DNA of 52,063 nucleotides from Candidatus Gastranaerophilales bacterium. GTDB taxonomy: Bacteria; Cyanobacteriota; Vampirovibrionia; Gastranaerophilales; Gastranaerophilaceae. The stretch is from positions 1 to 52,063 of the forward strand of contig CALVBP010000013.1 of the NCBI GenBank assembly GCA_944325825.1, written 5' to 3'. Positions 15,989 to 25,198 of this stretch are shown here, in pieces. Both the position numbers and the translations under genes were made by a program. Below the pieces are notes generated by a model. It saw only the letters and a program-made list of their open reading frames with translations, was not told the origin of the DNA and searched no databases. Within the stretch, counting starts at the first letter, position 1. Each line of letters begins with the position of its first letter.

Positions 15989-17878
15989 ATGATTAATAAA
16001 ATTCAACCGGGAACCCCTTCCTTTCAGGCAGCAAGAGTTAATATTCTTGCAACAGCAGACAATCACGGGAATTTAATGTCTATTCCGAGACTGCTGAAAA
16101 CAGTAGAAAATAATGCTGATAAAATATTTCCAAAAGCCGGAGAGCGAAGCACTCTAAATTTTGCAGCCTTTGTCGGAGATTGGTTTATTAACCCCTCTAA
16201 AAAAGGGTTTATAACTCATCCCGAGCTTTCCAACGGAGATTTACAGAATTTAGCGCTTATTAAAACCATTGATATGATAAGAGAAACTGTCCATTCAGTC
16301 GCCAAAAAACCTATGTTTTTCTTTAAAGCTCTCTATGAAGCAGGTAATCATTGTTTTGATGCCGGAGATAAATTTTTACTAAATGTTTTAAAAAAGGACC
16401 CGATGACTTCTTTAGTTACTAATATTAATATTGAAAAATCACCGGCTTTACAAGAAGCAATGAGAGAATCCGGCAATATTGTTAAATCTGCTGTCTATGA
16501 TGTTCCGGATGATAAAAACCCTGATTTAATTCACAAAATTCTGTTTCTTGGAGTAAATATTCCAAGTATGCCGTTTTATTGTCCGGGACTCTTAAAAGGC
16601 ATTGAATATTTTGACAGCTGCGGGAAAAAAGACGCCGATTTAACAGAAGATTCTATTCAAGGTACTATAAAAGCCGTTAAGAATGAAGTTGATACCTTTA
16701 AAAAAGAAAATCCTAAAGGTGCTGTAATTCTGCTCTCGCACATGGGCGGGAGACTTTCAGAAATCATATGTAAAAATGTCCCTCAAATAAACCATGTATT
16801 TAACGGACATGACCATGAAAATATTCAATCAAATGTCGGCAAGACCAGTATAAATTCTCTGGGGAAAGACAATGAGATATTTAAAGCAGTAAGCTTTGAA
16901 TTTGATGACAACGGTGATTTATCAAAAGTATCAATGACTCCTTATTTCCCTGGAACTACGGTTGCAGACGGGCTTGAAAAACACCCGATGCAGATTTTTT
17001 TACAAGAATTTCTGGCTAAAGACTTGAAACCGTTAGTATCACTCGGAGAATTAAAAGAGAATGAAGATAGTGAAATTTTAAATACAAAAGAATCCTCGCC
17101 TGAAATTTTAAATTCCTATCTTTTGAAATCCGGAGTTTCTTCAAAGTATGACCTGGAAAGCATTCTTAAATTCCCGGAAATCAAAAAGATACTGGAAGAA
17201 GCCGCTTTCAGGGATTTTGAAGAATCTCATCTTGTTGAAAGAGGACTGACAAAACTCACCTACGGAAACGAAATCAGATACTCAAACAGCTATCTTATGA
17301 ATTATCTTACAAGTGCCATTAAAAGAACCGTAAGAGACAAAATAGACCCTGAAATCTTCACCGTCGGAATACAATCCTCTATTGTAAGAAGCGGGATTGA
17401 AGATAAAGCAAATAACCTTAACGTTATGAAAGTTTTTGACGGCGTAAGTGAAGATTTATCTAAATTAAAAATTGGCAATATTAAAGGAGAAGAACTCGTT
17501 GGACTCATTACTGAAAATGTTATATCTAATATTAAAGCTCCTACAAGAAACACTCTTATCCATTGGTCCGATGTTCAGGTTAACTACTCTATGATATCCG
17601 ATATCAAGTCCGGAAATTCTATGTACAAATACTCTGATGCAATAAGAGTAAGGAATCCTTTAACGAAACAATTTGAACCAATAGATTTAAATCAAGAATA
17701 CAAAATGGCTATTGGAGAAAAGTACCTTGTTAAAAACGATATTGAATGGCCCGCAAAAATTAGAGACAGATTTAAATCTATTGATAAAACATATGACCAG
17801 CTATTTAGAGAATATATTTCCGGAGTCGGATATAAATTATTTATCACTCCAAAAACAAAAGAACAGCGTTTTATTTAA
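15989..17878 (+). CDS. Calcineurin-like metallophosphoesterase / 5'-nucleotidase-like protein
   Basis: The 629 residues have the dinuclear metal motifs of the calcineurin-like superfamily: DNHGN at about 24-28 (usually D-x-H-x-N), FVGDWF, GNHCFD, LLSHMGG and FNGHDHEN. The C-terminal part resembles the 5'-nucleotidase C-terminal domain (from about 430). There is no signal peptide. Instead it begins with a short extension ending in SFQAA before the first beta strand, a feature shared with other proteins in this window. ATG 15989 is chosen because GGAG lies 9 bases upstream; a GTG at 15971 is in frame. It ends one base from the convergent ABC exporter gene. Confidence 0.8.
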   Translation: MINKIQPGTPSFQAARVNILATADNHGNLMSIPRLLKTVENNADKIFPKAGERSTLNFAAFVGDWFINPSKKGFITHPELSNGDLQNLALIKTIDMIRETVHSVAKKPMFFFKALYEAGNHCFDAGDKFLLNVLKKDPMTSLVTNINIEKSPALQEAMRESGNIVKSAVYDVPDDKNPDLIHKILFLGVNIPSMPFYCPGLLKGIEYFDSCGKKDADLTEDSIQGTIKAVKNEVDTFKKENPKGAVILLSHMGGRLSEIICKNVPQINHVFNGHDHENIQSNVGKTSINSLGKDNEIFKAVSFEFDDNGDLSKVSMTPYFPGTTVADGLEKHPMQIFLQEFLAKDLKPLVSLGELKENEDSEILNTKESSPEILNSYLLKSGVSSKYDLESILKFPEIKKILEEAAFRDFEESHLVERGLTKLTYGNEIRYSNSYLMNYLTSAIKRTVRDKIDPEIFTVGIQSSIVRSGIEDKANNLNVMKVFDGVSEDLSKLKIGNIKGEELVGLITENVISNIKAPTRNTLIHWSDVQVNYSMISDIKSGNSMYKYSDAIRVRNPLTKQFEPIDLNQEYKMAIGEKYLVKNDIEWPAKIRDRFKSIDKTYDQLFREYISGVGYKLFITPKTKEQRFI

Positions 17879-17879
17879 T

Positions 17880-19703
17880 CTATGCAAGCACTTCCTGATT
17901 TTTAAACTGCATCTCATATAAAGCTCTGTATTGGCCGTGTTCAATTGACATAAGCTCTTCATGTTTTCCGAGTTCAACCAGTTCACCTTCATTTATAACC
18001 GCAATTCTATCGGCATTTTGAATTGTCGAAAGTCTGTGTGCTATAACAAAAACCGTTTTATTTTTTATCAAATTATCTAAAGCTTTTTGAACTACGGCTT
18101 CTGACTTATTATCAAGAGCAGATGTCGCTTCATCTAAAATTACAATTGGTGTGTTTTTTATCATAGCTCTTGCTATGGCAACTCTTTGGCGTTGACCGCC
18201 AGATAGTGTTAAACCTCTTTCTCCGAGCAACGTGTCTAAACCTTCCGGTAAATCTGCAATCATTTCTTCCAGATGAGCTGATTCTATGGCCTTCGAAAGT
18301 TCCTCCTCTGTTGCATTCGGATTGCCCATCATAATATTATCTCTGATAGTACCCGAGAAAAGGAAATTATCCTGAAACACCATTGCTATATTATGCCTTA
18401 AAGATTGAACGGAAAAATCCCTTATATCGATTCCGTCGAATGTTATAGAACCGGATTTGATATCATAAAAGCGTGGTATTAGGTTCACAAGAGTCGATTT
18501 TCCACCGCCGGAATTACCGACAATTGCTAAAGTCTCATTTTTATTTACAGTCAAATTTAAATTTTTCAAAACCGGATGTTCCGAAGTATATTCAAAACAA
18601 ACATTTTTAAACTCTATTTTGTCATTCAAACCTTTCATTGTAAGAGCATCTTTTCTATTCGTTATAACAGGTTTTAAATCAAATAATTCAAAAACTCTGC
18701 CCATTGCAACAAATATGTTTTGAATATTAGTTAAAGTATTACCCAGTGTTTTAACCGGTTTATATAAAAGCAGCAAAGAAGTTACAAACGAAGCAAAAGC
18801 ACCGGCTGTCATCTGTCCGCTTGTTATTAAGTGAGTTCCGTACCCTAAGACAACTGCAATTCCTACTGAAGCAATCAAATACATAAGAGGACTCATCCAG
18901 GCAGAACGCTTAGTCAGAGACATATTTACATTAAAGGATTCCCATATCTGCTCTTTGAATGCATCTTCCTGTCTGGATTGTAATTCGTACGCAGCCATAA
19001 CTTTATTGCCGGAATACGTTTCATTGATATTCGTTGTAATATTACCGCTTATTACCATATTCCTATTGGAAGCTGACTTTATACGTTTTCTAATTATCGC
19101 TACCGGAACGAATGCAACTCCCAGAACAAGAACTCCGATTACTGCTAATTTCCAGGAGCTGTATAGCATAACTGCAATTAACCCCATAGCACCAAACAAA
19201 CTTGTAGTAATGGTTTTAATTTGGTCAACTATACCTGTTGAAGCTGTCTGAGGGTCATTCATATATCTTGATATGATTATCCCTGAAGGATTTTCATCAT
19301 AGAATTGAGGATCCATATATATTAGTTTGTGGAACAAATCCATTTTTACATCATTTGTTATTCTCTGGCTTGTCCAGGCTGATATATAATCATTTAAATA
19401 TCTTAAAACCCCTTGAAAGCCGGCAAAAAGGACTACACCAAACGGTATAACAAATGCAAAAAGCTGCCAGGTTAGAGTATATTGATGTCCGAAAAGATGA
19501 AATACCCAGTCTTGTTTGCCCACAACATAATCCATGTAAGGTTTTAGAGCAAATGCAGTAACACCATCAAGCAAACCTAAAGGAATTGCAACTATAAAAC
19601 CTAATATAATTCTAATCATATATGGTCTTATATAAGGAAAGATTCTTGCCAGAAGCCATCCGTATTTAAAAGAATTTTGCGCTGTTGTACTGCTTAGTTT
19701 CAT
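17880..19703 (-). CDS. MsbA-type ABC exporter (fused membrane and ATPase domains)
   Basis: The ~607 residues have six hydrophobic segments in the first 320 (type-I exporter fold) and then an ATPase domain. It contains Walker A GNSGGGKST, the Q-loop VFQDNFLFSGT, the signature LSGGQRQRVAIARA, Walker B VILDEATSALD and the H-loop AHRLST. The family includes lipid-A flippase MsbA and peptide or glycolipid exporters. As last gene of the glycosyltransferase/PqqD operon, it is the likely exporter of that pathway's product. ATG 19703 has GAGGA upstream; a GTG one codon earlier is less likely. It lies 46 bases after the preceding GT2 gene. Confidence 0.9.
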   Translation of the reverse strand: MKLSSTTAQNSFKYGWLLARIFPYIRPYMIRIILGFIVAIPLGLLDGVTAFALKPYMDYVVGKQDWVFHLFGHQYTLTWQLFAFVIPFGVVLFAGFQGVLRYLNDYISAWTSQRITNDVKMDLFHKLIYMDPQFYDENPSGIIISRYMNDPQTASTGIVDQIKTITTSLFGAMGLIAVMLYSSWKLAVIGVLVLGVAFVPVAIIRKRIKSASNRNMVISGNITTNINETYSGNKVMAAYELQSRQEDAFKEQIWESFNVNMSLTKRSAWMSPLMYLIASVGIAVVLGYGTHLITSGQMTAGAFASFVTSLLLLYKPVKTLGNTLTNIQNIFVAMGRVFELFDLKPVITNRKDALTMKGLNDKIEFKNVCFEYTSEHPVLKNLNLTVNKNETLAIVGNSGGGKSTLVNLIPRFYDIKSGSITFDGIDIRDFSVQSLRHNIAMVFQDNFLFSGTIRDNIMMGNPNATEEELSKAIESAHLEEMIADLPEGLDTLLGERGLTLSGGQRQRVAIARAMIKNTPIVILDEATSALDNKSEAVVQKALDNLIKNKTVFVIAHRLSTIQNADRIAVINEGELVELGKHEELMSIEHGQYRALYEMQFKNQEVLA

Positions 19704-19749
19704 CACTGTTCCTCACTATTCTCCTCTAATTATTATATCATCTAAAAAT

Positions 19750-20403
19750 TTACTGTAAAATCAGGCGTTCACGTAAGAGTTTAAGATAATCCCTATACTC
19801 ATCTTTTTGATTTGTTCTGCCAAAATTTGTCAAATGAATACGCCTTTTGCAAGATACAAAATCTATTTTTTTAATTTCGATATCAGTTTTTTTAAGCCTG
19901 TTTGTTAAATCTATAACGTCACCCGTTATCAAATCTTCTCTGAAATACCCTATCTTATTAAAAACATCCTTTTTAAACATAACGGCACCTGTTAAAATAC
20001 CGTAAAAAGGCTCTTTCTTGCAAAATTTTATCTGTTCGGATGTATCGGGAAAGTCTTTGAGTTTCGCCATAATAATTCTTAAGCTCTCATCTTTTTGAAA
20101 TTCTTCGTAAAATCTTCTTAAAGCACCCTCTGTGAGCACATCATCCTGATCTATTGTCAGCCAAAATTTACCTTTTGCTGCTCGTACACCAGTATTTTTT
20201 CCGGCAACCTGACCTTTATGTTCGTCGTTAACAATAACTTTGCATCCCATAGAACGTGCAATATCAGCGGTTTTATCTGTTGAAATATCGTCAATCACAA
20301 TAATTTCAGTATTCATATTCTGGTTTTGAATACTTGTAATACATTCTTGAATATATTTTTCTCCGTTATAAGCAGGAATTATTATTGAAATTAAATTATT
20401 CAT
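19750..20403 (-). CDS. Family 2 glycosyltransferase (short)
   Basis: The ~217 residues form essentially one GT-A domain. The N-terminal strand ISIIIPAYNGEKYIQECI, the nucleotide-binding IIVIDDISTDKT and the metal-binding DQDD near residue 95 are all present. An acceptor region with a MFKKDVFNKIGYF segment follows. It lacks the longer C-terminal helices of the other GT2s of this operon. The start is ATG 20403; a GTG two codons earlier lies close to AAGGAG and is possible. It sits between a radical SAM gene and the exporter. Confidence 0.88.
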   Translation of the reverse strand: MNNLISIIIPAYNGEKYIQECITSIQNQNMNTEIIVIDDISTDKTADIARSMGCKVIVNDEHKGQVAGKNTGVRAAKGKFWLTIDQDDVLTEGALRRFYEEFQKDESLRIIMAKLKDFPDTSEQIKFCKKEPFYGILTGAVMFKKDVFNKIGYFREDLITGDVIDLTNRLKKTDIEIKKIDFVSCKRRIHLTNFGRTNQKDEYRDYLKLLRERLILQ

Positions 20404-20423
20404 CGACACGGTACTCCTTGTTA

Positions 20424-21434
20424 TTAGAAGTCTTTTTTCTCTCTACTGGACACAACTTTCAACTGTTTTGTGTCCTGAACCTGTATACCCCGTGGTATTT
20501 TTACACTCATATTTGTATGACAATAATCACAAGCATCTATGTATCTTTTAAGAAAAAGTTTGATAACATTGTTTGTGTTATCACTATTTCCGTCAATCTT
20601 AACAAAATCCCTTATATCACTATCAATATTTCGTTTTATACCTATGCTTCTTGAACACAAATGTAATTCCCCATCACAGTAAGATGTACATGTATGCTGC
20701 CAGCAGTTTGCCATTACTTTTATAAGTTCATTTATTGTTCGGTTTTCTTTTTCAATTTTACCACGCTTAAACCAGTCATATCCTGCTATTTCAACTATAA
20801 TTCCTGCTTCTTGAAATTTATTTTTTATCTCAACCAGTTTTAAATTATTTAATAATTTATTAGTTGTATAGTCTGAAATCGTCACTTTACATTTATGACG
20901 ATATTTACTCATTGAAGAAATCAATTTTTCATCAGGCAGTATGGTACTATTTGTAACAACATTGACTATTTTTATTTGCCTTTTAGTGCAAGCATATTCC
21001 ACCATTTCTGGTAAGTACTTATTTAATAATGGTTCTCCACCAATCAATTGATATCTATATATTTTATTAACAGCTTTTAATAAATTGTCCAAATTTGTCT
21101 TAAAAGATTTTATGCCTTCCTCATAATGTGTATTTTTATTGTAAAAAGGCATTAACGAGCAACACTGCTCACATTGCAATGAACATTTTGTTGTTATCAT
21201 TTGATCAACAAAACCTAAACTAATTTTACCAGACAAAAGAAAATCCAGTTTGAATTTCAATTTTAAAAGTGTAACGTAGAATTCCTTATGTTTAGTATTT
21301 AATATCTTTTGTAATTTATATCTAAAATATCCGGAGTTTTTTTTCATTACAATGATATTATTTACATAGTATTCAATAAGTGTTTTTATATTATTATTTT
21401 CTAAATATTTATAATCTTCCTTTGACAATTTCAT
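20424..21434 (-). CDS. Radical SAM protein with C-terminal Cys clusters (copy 2 of a pair)
   Basis: The 336 residues carry the radical SAM 4Fe-4S motif C-x3-C-x2-C at Cys84/88/91 (TKCSLQCEQC), and QLIGGEPLLNKYLPEM gives the SAM-contacting GGEP. The C-terminal part has more cysteines (CWQHTCTSYCDGELHLC and DACDYC), reminiscent of SPASM/twitch auxiliary clusters. It is paralogous to the gene just upstream, sharing layout and motifs such as TNSTILPDEKL. The frame continues 28 codons upstream into the neighbour, but ATG 21434 with AAAGG 9 bases away is the better start. The substrate is unknown; modification of a sugar or peptide in the exported product is inference. Confidence 0.85.
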   Translation of the reverse strand: MKLSKEDYKYLENNNIKTLIEYYVNNIIVMKKNSGYFRYKLQKILNTKHKEFYVTLLKLKFKLDFLLSGKISLGFVDQMITTKCSLQCEQCCSLMPFYNKNTHYEEGIKSFKTNLDNLLKAVNKIYRYQLIGGEPLLNKYLPEMVEYACTKRQIKIVNVVTNSTILPDEKLISSMSKYRHKCKVTISDYTTNKLLNNLKLVEIKNKFQEAGIIVEIAGYDWFKRGKIEKENRTINELIKVMANCWQHTCTSYCDGELHLCSRSIGIKRNIDSDIRDFVKIDGNSDNTNNVIKLFLKRYIDACDYCHTNMSVKIPRGIQVQDTKQLKVVSSREKKDF

Positions 21435-21457
21435 TTTAACAAGCCTTTCAATATAAT

Positions 21458-22432
21458 TTAAATTTGTTCCCCGCAAGGTAGCCCGTGCTGCACATTTTCC
21501 CAATGGCAATAATGACAAAACTCTGAATAAGGTTTTGCATAAAATTTAATTATTTTTTTAGTTAATTCTCCGGCAGATCTGCATTCCCTAATATTTACCA
21601 GTTCATTTTTTATACCTTCTGATAACTCCATACACCTTGCGATATAAACAGAAAGAGTACATTGAGTAAGAATTCCGTCACAAAGCATCTGGCAATATTG
21701 CCCGTAGCAATCTTTAAAAAGATTTGTCAATTTTATCTCATCCTGTTTATCCGGATATAATTCAGGCATACTGATAAATGTCATACGATCACCATCTTCT
21801 TCCGGATGAGAAAATTGAATATTATTTTCTTCTAATAATCTTTTATATTCATCATACTTAACCGTCAAATTGTTCTTAAATTGTACATCCCTATAATCTG
21901 ATAATTGAACCGCAAACTTTTTATTCTTCATTGCTTTTAATAACTTATCATCCGGTAATATAGTACAATTAGTAGCCAGAAAGACATGATGAAGCTTTTT
22001 TTTAGAGCAAGCATATTCAATCATTTTATATAAATCTTTGCATATCATAGGTTCTCCGCCGACAAACCCGAAATAATCAATATAATCTACTGCATTTAAA
22101 AGAATATCTAAGTCTTTTTTAAATATTTCAAATGTCGTTGGTTTAAAATGGGATTTTTCAGAAAAATAGGGTATAAAAGTATTGCAATGTTTGCAGTTCA
22201 TTGTACATTTAGTTGTTACAACATATTCAACACAAGGCATAACAGGCTTTCCGGTTAACCAGAATCTAAGTTTTTGAACCTTATAATGAAATTTTTCCGG
22301 GCAGACATTTTTCTTTAAAAAACTAATCCATTTAGATTTTAAAGGAAGCGTATTGCACCATGAGGCTGTTGCATTACGCCAGACTAACTTTAAGTTATTT
22401 TCTTTAAAATTTTTCCATTCCCGTTTATTCAT
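21458..22432 (-). CDS. Radical SAM protein with C-terminal Cys clusters (copy 1 of a pair)
   Basis: The 324 residues have the radical SAM motif at Cys76/80/83 (TKCTMNCKHC), GFVGGEPMICKDLYKM (GGEP), and ATNCTILPDDKL matching its paralogue downstream. C-terminal cysteines occur in CYGQYCQMLCDG, LTQC and FCHYCHWEN, consistent with auxiliary iron-sulfur binding. Its ATG overlaps the stop of the DUF4422 gene (ATGA), with AGGAGG upstream, so expression is coupled. The pair probably arose by duplication and may act on two positions or two related substrates. Confidence 0.87.
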   Translation of the reverse strand: MNKREWKNFKENNLKLVWRNATASWCNTLPLKSKWISFLKKNVCPEKFHYKVQKLRFWLTGKPVMPCVEYVVTTKCTMNCKHCNTFIPYFSEKSHFKPTTFEIFKKDLDILLNAVDYIDYFGFVGGEPMICKDLYKMIEYACSKKKLHHVFLATNCTILPDDKLLKAMKNKKFAVQLSDYRDVQFKNNLTVKYDEYKRLLEENNIQFSHPEEDGDRMTFISMPELYPDKQDEIKLTNLFKDCYGQYCQMLCDGILTQCTLSVYIARCMELSEGIKNELVNIRECRSAGELTKKIIKFYAKPYSEFCHYCHWENVQHGLPCGEQI

Positions 22433-23301
22433 ACAACCTCCTTAATTCGATTTCTTAGCTTATCTAACAAATTTTTATTTATCATATTTTTGTTAACACT
22501 TCCTTTTTGGGTAATAATAACTTCTGATTCACAATATTTGAAAAATCTGTTGTTTTTCAATTTAAAAAGATAATATCCCGTTAAGCGTTCCATTATAAAA
22601 GCTACATCTCTGGTTTCTGCTGATGAAGAGTCTGTCTCAAGTTTTAAATACTCAAAAAGAAGGGGAAAAATCCAATCACAGAACTCAAAAAATACATCTT
22701 TTCTCATTACATAAATTTCATCAAAAAATCCCGAACTCCGCTCAAAATACTTTATCAGCTCAGATATTTCCTGCGGATAAGTATTATAAAAAACCTCAAT
22801 CATATTCTTATAAGATAAATTTCCGTGGATACGAATAAATTGTTCTTTAATGGTTTCCGGGAATAAGGACTTTTCTACAGGGAAAACAGCCTCATATCCC
22901 CCAAGAAAATCTAAAAACGAAGGTGTTAGCAGTCTCCTATAACCAAACGAGCCGAAGTATTGGGGATTTCCAATCTTTTCATAATTTTTCCGGGCATAGT
23001 ATGTTCCTGTAAGAAATCCCACACGACGGTTTACAGAGGATATATTTCCTGCAAAATCGTCATCCCCTATGCAGTTTTTATGAAGCCAGCTAATATCTTC
23101 CTCGAAAACTTCGCCAGATTTGGATTTTTCTCTTTCTACTGCTCTCCCCGGATGGATAGGGAACAAAATCTTTGACTTAAACAAAAATGATGGTTTGATA
23201 TAACTTACAAAAATTTTAATCAAAAGATTTTCGGCTCTGTTATTCAAATAATCATATTTTTTGTATTCTTCTAATAATATTTTTGCATCTTTAACTCTCA
23301 T
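22429..23301 (-). CDS. DUF4422 family putative glycosyltransferase
   Basis: The 290 residues show the DUF4422 pattern: FPIHPGRAVE, then IGDDDFAGNISSVNRRVGFLTGTYYARKN, then GNPQYFGSFGYRRLL. They end with a Tyr/Phe-rich acceptor region and the EIYVMRKDVFFEFC and FIMERLTGYYLFKL segments. DUF4422 proteins occur in capsule and glycan clusters and are assigned to glycosyltransferase activity. The position between two GT genes and the radical SAM pair agrees. It overlaps the next gene by 4 bases. Confidence 0.85.
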   Translation of the reverse strand: MRVKDAKILLEEYKKYDYLNNRAENLLIKIFVSYIKPSFLFKSKILFPIHPGRAVEREKSKSGEVFEEDISWLHKNCIGDDDFAGNISSVNRRVGFLTGTYYARKNYEKIGNPQYFGSFGYRRLLTPSFLDFLGGYEAVFPVEKSLFPETIKEQFIRIHGNLSYKNMIEVFYNTYPQEISELIKYFERSSGFFDEIYVMRKDVFFEFCDWIFPLLFEYLKLETDSSSAETRDVAFIMERLTGYYLFKLKNNRFFKYCESEVIITQKGSVNKNMINKNLLDKLRNRIKEVV

Positions 23302-23308
23302 CTTAATT

Positions 23309-25198
23309 TTAAACCAAGCTCCTGCTGCGGATTTTTATAGAATTCCTTATTCTTGCTATATTCTCCATTCTGGCATAATTCCTTAAGGCATCCTCTGCCG
23401 TATGTCCAGAACCATTATTAGATACACTGTCATACTGAATTTTTAATTCCTCGTAATACGGCGTCATTTCTGCATAATGCCACCAGTCATCAAAGTTTTT
23501 TATTAAATTTCCTTCAGCATTAAATCTGGAGAACCATGGTTTTCTAAGCCAGCAAAAATGTCTGACTACAATATCCTCCTCCTCGCCGAGCAGGCTGTTA
23601 TACTTACTGTCAAGAATTTTGAAATTCCCTAAAAATATTTTGTTAATCACATCCTGATCTGCACAATTCAATTTATCCCTGAACTCTTTCTCCACATCAA
23701 GGCATTTTTCAGTAATTTTATTTTGCCGCCATTTTTCGCAGTTTATGAGCATAATTCCGCAATTTGCATATTTACATTCGACATTAACCTGCATCTTATC
23801 TTTAAATATATAATACGCATCTAACGGGGTATCTAAGGCTGCCGCAAAGATATATTCATCCAGTGTTTGATTCCATAATTTTGAAATATCCTGCAAAGTT
23901 ATCATATCAACATCCATAACTAAAGCTCGTTTTATATCGGGATATAAATCCGGTAAAGCCATTCTTATAAAGGTTGAAGATGTCATTCTTGATAATAACA
24001 AGTATGGGATATTAAAACTTGCGGTTGCATCAAATGTCGTATAATCAATATCAAAATTAGAAAATCCGGATTTCATACTTTCTATTTTTCGCTGATTTTC
24101 TTCGGAAATCCCTTTACCAATCACATGAAATTCAATAAAAGATTGGGTATTATGGCATATGCTTGCAATCATAACTGCCATATATGGAGCATAGTTATTA
24201 TCGCAAATTAAAAATATTGGGATTTTTGCTGATATTTGCCCATTCACTTTATTATTTAAACTTTTATAAGTATTTACCAGGAACATTGTTTTATTGACTC
24301 TTGCATCTGCACTTAGCCTTAGAAGCCGCTTTAATGCTGGGAAAATATCCAATTGTTCTTTTTGAGGATACTCAAAATAAAATTCATAAAAAGCCGCAAG
24401 ACATCTTTTAGCATCATTTATATCGGTTTTTAAAGCAAACATCCATAGTATATTTAGAATGTTTTTATAAGCAAAATCCCTTCCTGAACCGGGTTCTATA
24501 GATTTGTAAATAGCGGCTAATTCTTTCAGTGCAGGTAAAGCTGAATCTATTTGAACTTTAGTTAAATATTGCGAATTTCCGCTGTCAGGACGTCTGATAT
24601 AAAAATACTTTGCATCTTTTGCTGACACAACTTTTTTTGCAGCAACAATTACTTTGCCCAGAAATAACATATCTTCACATAAAATAACTCCCTCAGGGAA
24701 TTTAATATTATTACTTAATATCAAATCCGAAGAATAAATTGCCGGTTTGAAATCTGTAGATGCATATAGTTTATTTCCGGTTGATGCTAATAAATCTGCC
24801 TCGGTTCGAACAAAAGTCTTGTTATTACAATCTATTTCCACAAGCTGACCGTAAGCAACATCTGCATTAGACCTTTCCGCTTTTTTGTAAAGTTTTTCTA
24901 AAAACTCAGCTTCAATATAGTCATCCGCATCCACAAAAGCAAAGTATTTACCGCCTGTCATTTTCATGCCGGTGTTTCTTGCTCCGGCAACACCGCAATT
25001 CTTATCCAATTCTATAATTTTTATTCTGTTATCTTTTTCTTTATATTGTTCTAATATTTTTAACGAATTATCTGTTGAACAATCGTTAATACAGATTATT
25101 TCAATATCTTTAAGTGTTTGACCGCAAACACTCTCCAAACATCTTGATAAATACTGCTCTACGTTATATACAGGGATTATAACTGAAATTTTTGTCAT
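23309..25198 (-). CDS. Two-domain glycosyltransferase: GT2 fused to GT8
   Basis: The 629 residues form a bifunctional enzyme. Residues 1-320 are GT2: KISVIIPVYNVEQYLSRCL, IEIICINDCSTDNS, and DADD near residue 92. Residues about 327-600 are GT8 (LgtC/glycogenin type): IPIFLICDNNYAPYM, the metal-binding DVD at about 429-431, and NCGIMLINCEKWR and ADQDVINKIF, which are GT8 hallmarks. The C-terminal RHFCWLRKPW resembles the H-x-x-x-x-KPW motif of the family. It likely adds two sugars in sequence. It overlaps the upstream GT2 by 4 bases. Confidence 0.92.
   Translation of the reverse strand: MTKISVIIPVYNVEQYLSRCLESVCGQTLKDIEIICINDCSTDNSLKILEQYKEKDNRIKIIELDKNCGVAGARNTGMKMTGGKYFAFVDADDYIEAEFLEKLYKKAERSNADVAYGQLVEIDCNNKTFVRTEADLLASTGNKLYASTDFKPAIYSSDLILSNNIKFPEGVILCEDMLFLGKVIVAAKKVVSAKDAKYFYIRRPDSGNSQYLTKVQIDSALPALKELAAIYKSIEPGSGRDFAYKNILNILWMFALKTDINDAKRCLAAFYEFYFEYPQKEQLDIFPALKRLLRLSADARVNKTMFLVNTYKSLNNKVNGQISAKIPIFLICDNNYAPYMAVMIASICHNTQSFIEFHVIGKGISEENQRKIESMKSGFSNFDIDYTTFDATASFNIPYLLLSRMTSSTFIRMALPDLYPDIKRALVMDVDMITLQDISKLWNQTLDEYIFAAALDTPLDAYYIFKDKMQVNVECKYANCGIMLINCEKWRQNKITEKCLDVEKEFRDKLNCADQDVINKIFLGNFKILDSKYNSLLGEEEDIVVRHFCWLRKPWFSRFNAEGNLIKNFDDWWHYAEMTPYYEELKIQYDSVSNNGSGHTAEDALRNYARMENIARIRNSIKIRSRSLV

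Noticed and set aside
21435-21518. Upstream extension of the second radical SAM protein by 28 residues
   Set aside because: It overlaps the end of the preceding gene, lacks a ribosome site and has no family support. ATG 21434 has a Shine-Dalgarno sequence.
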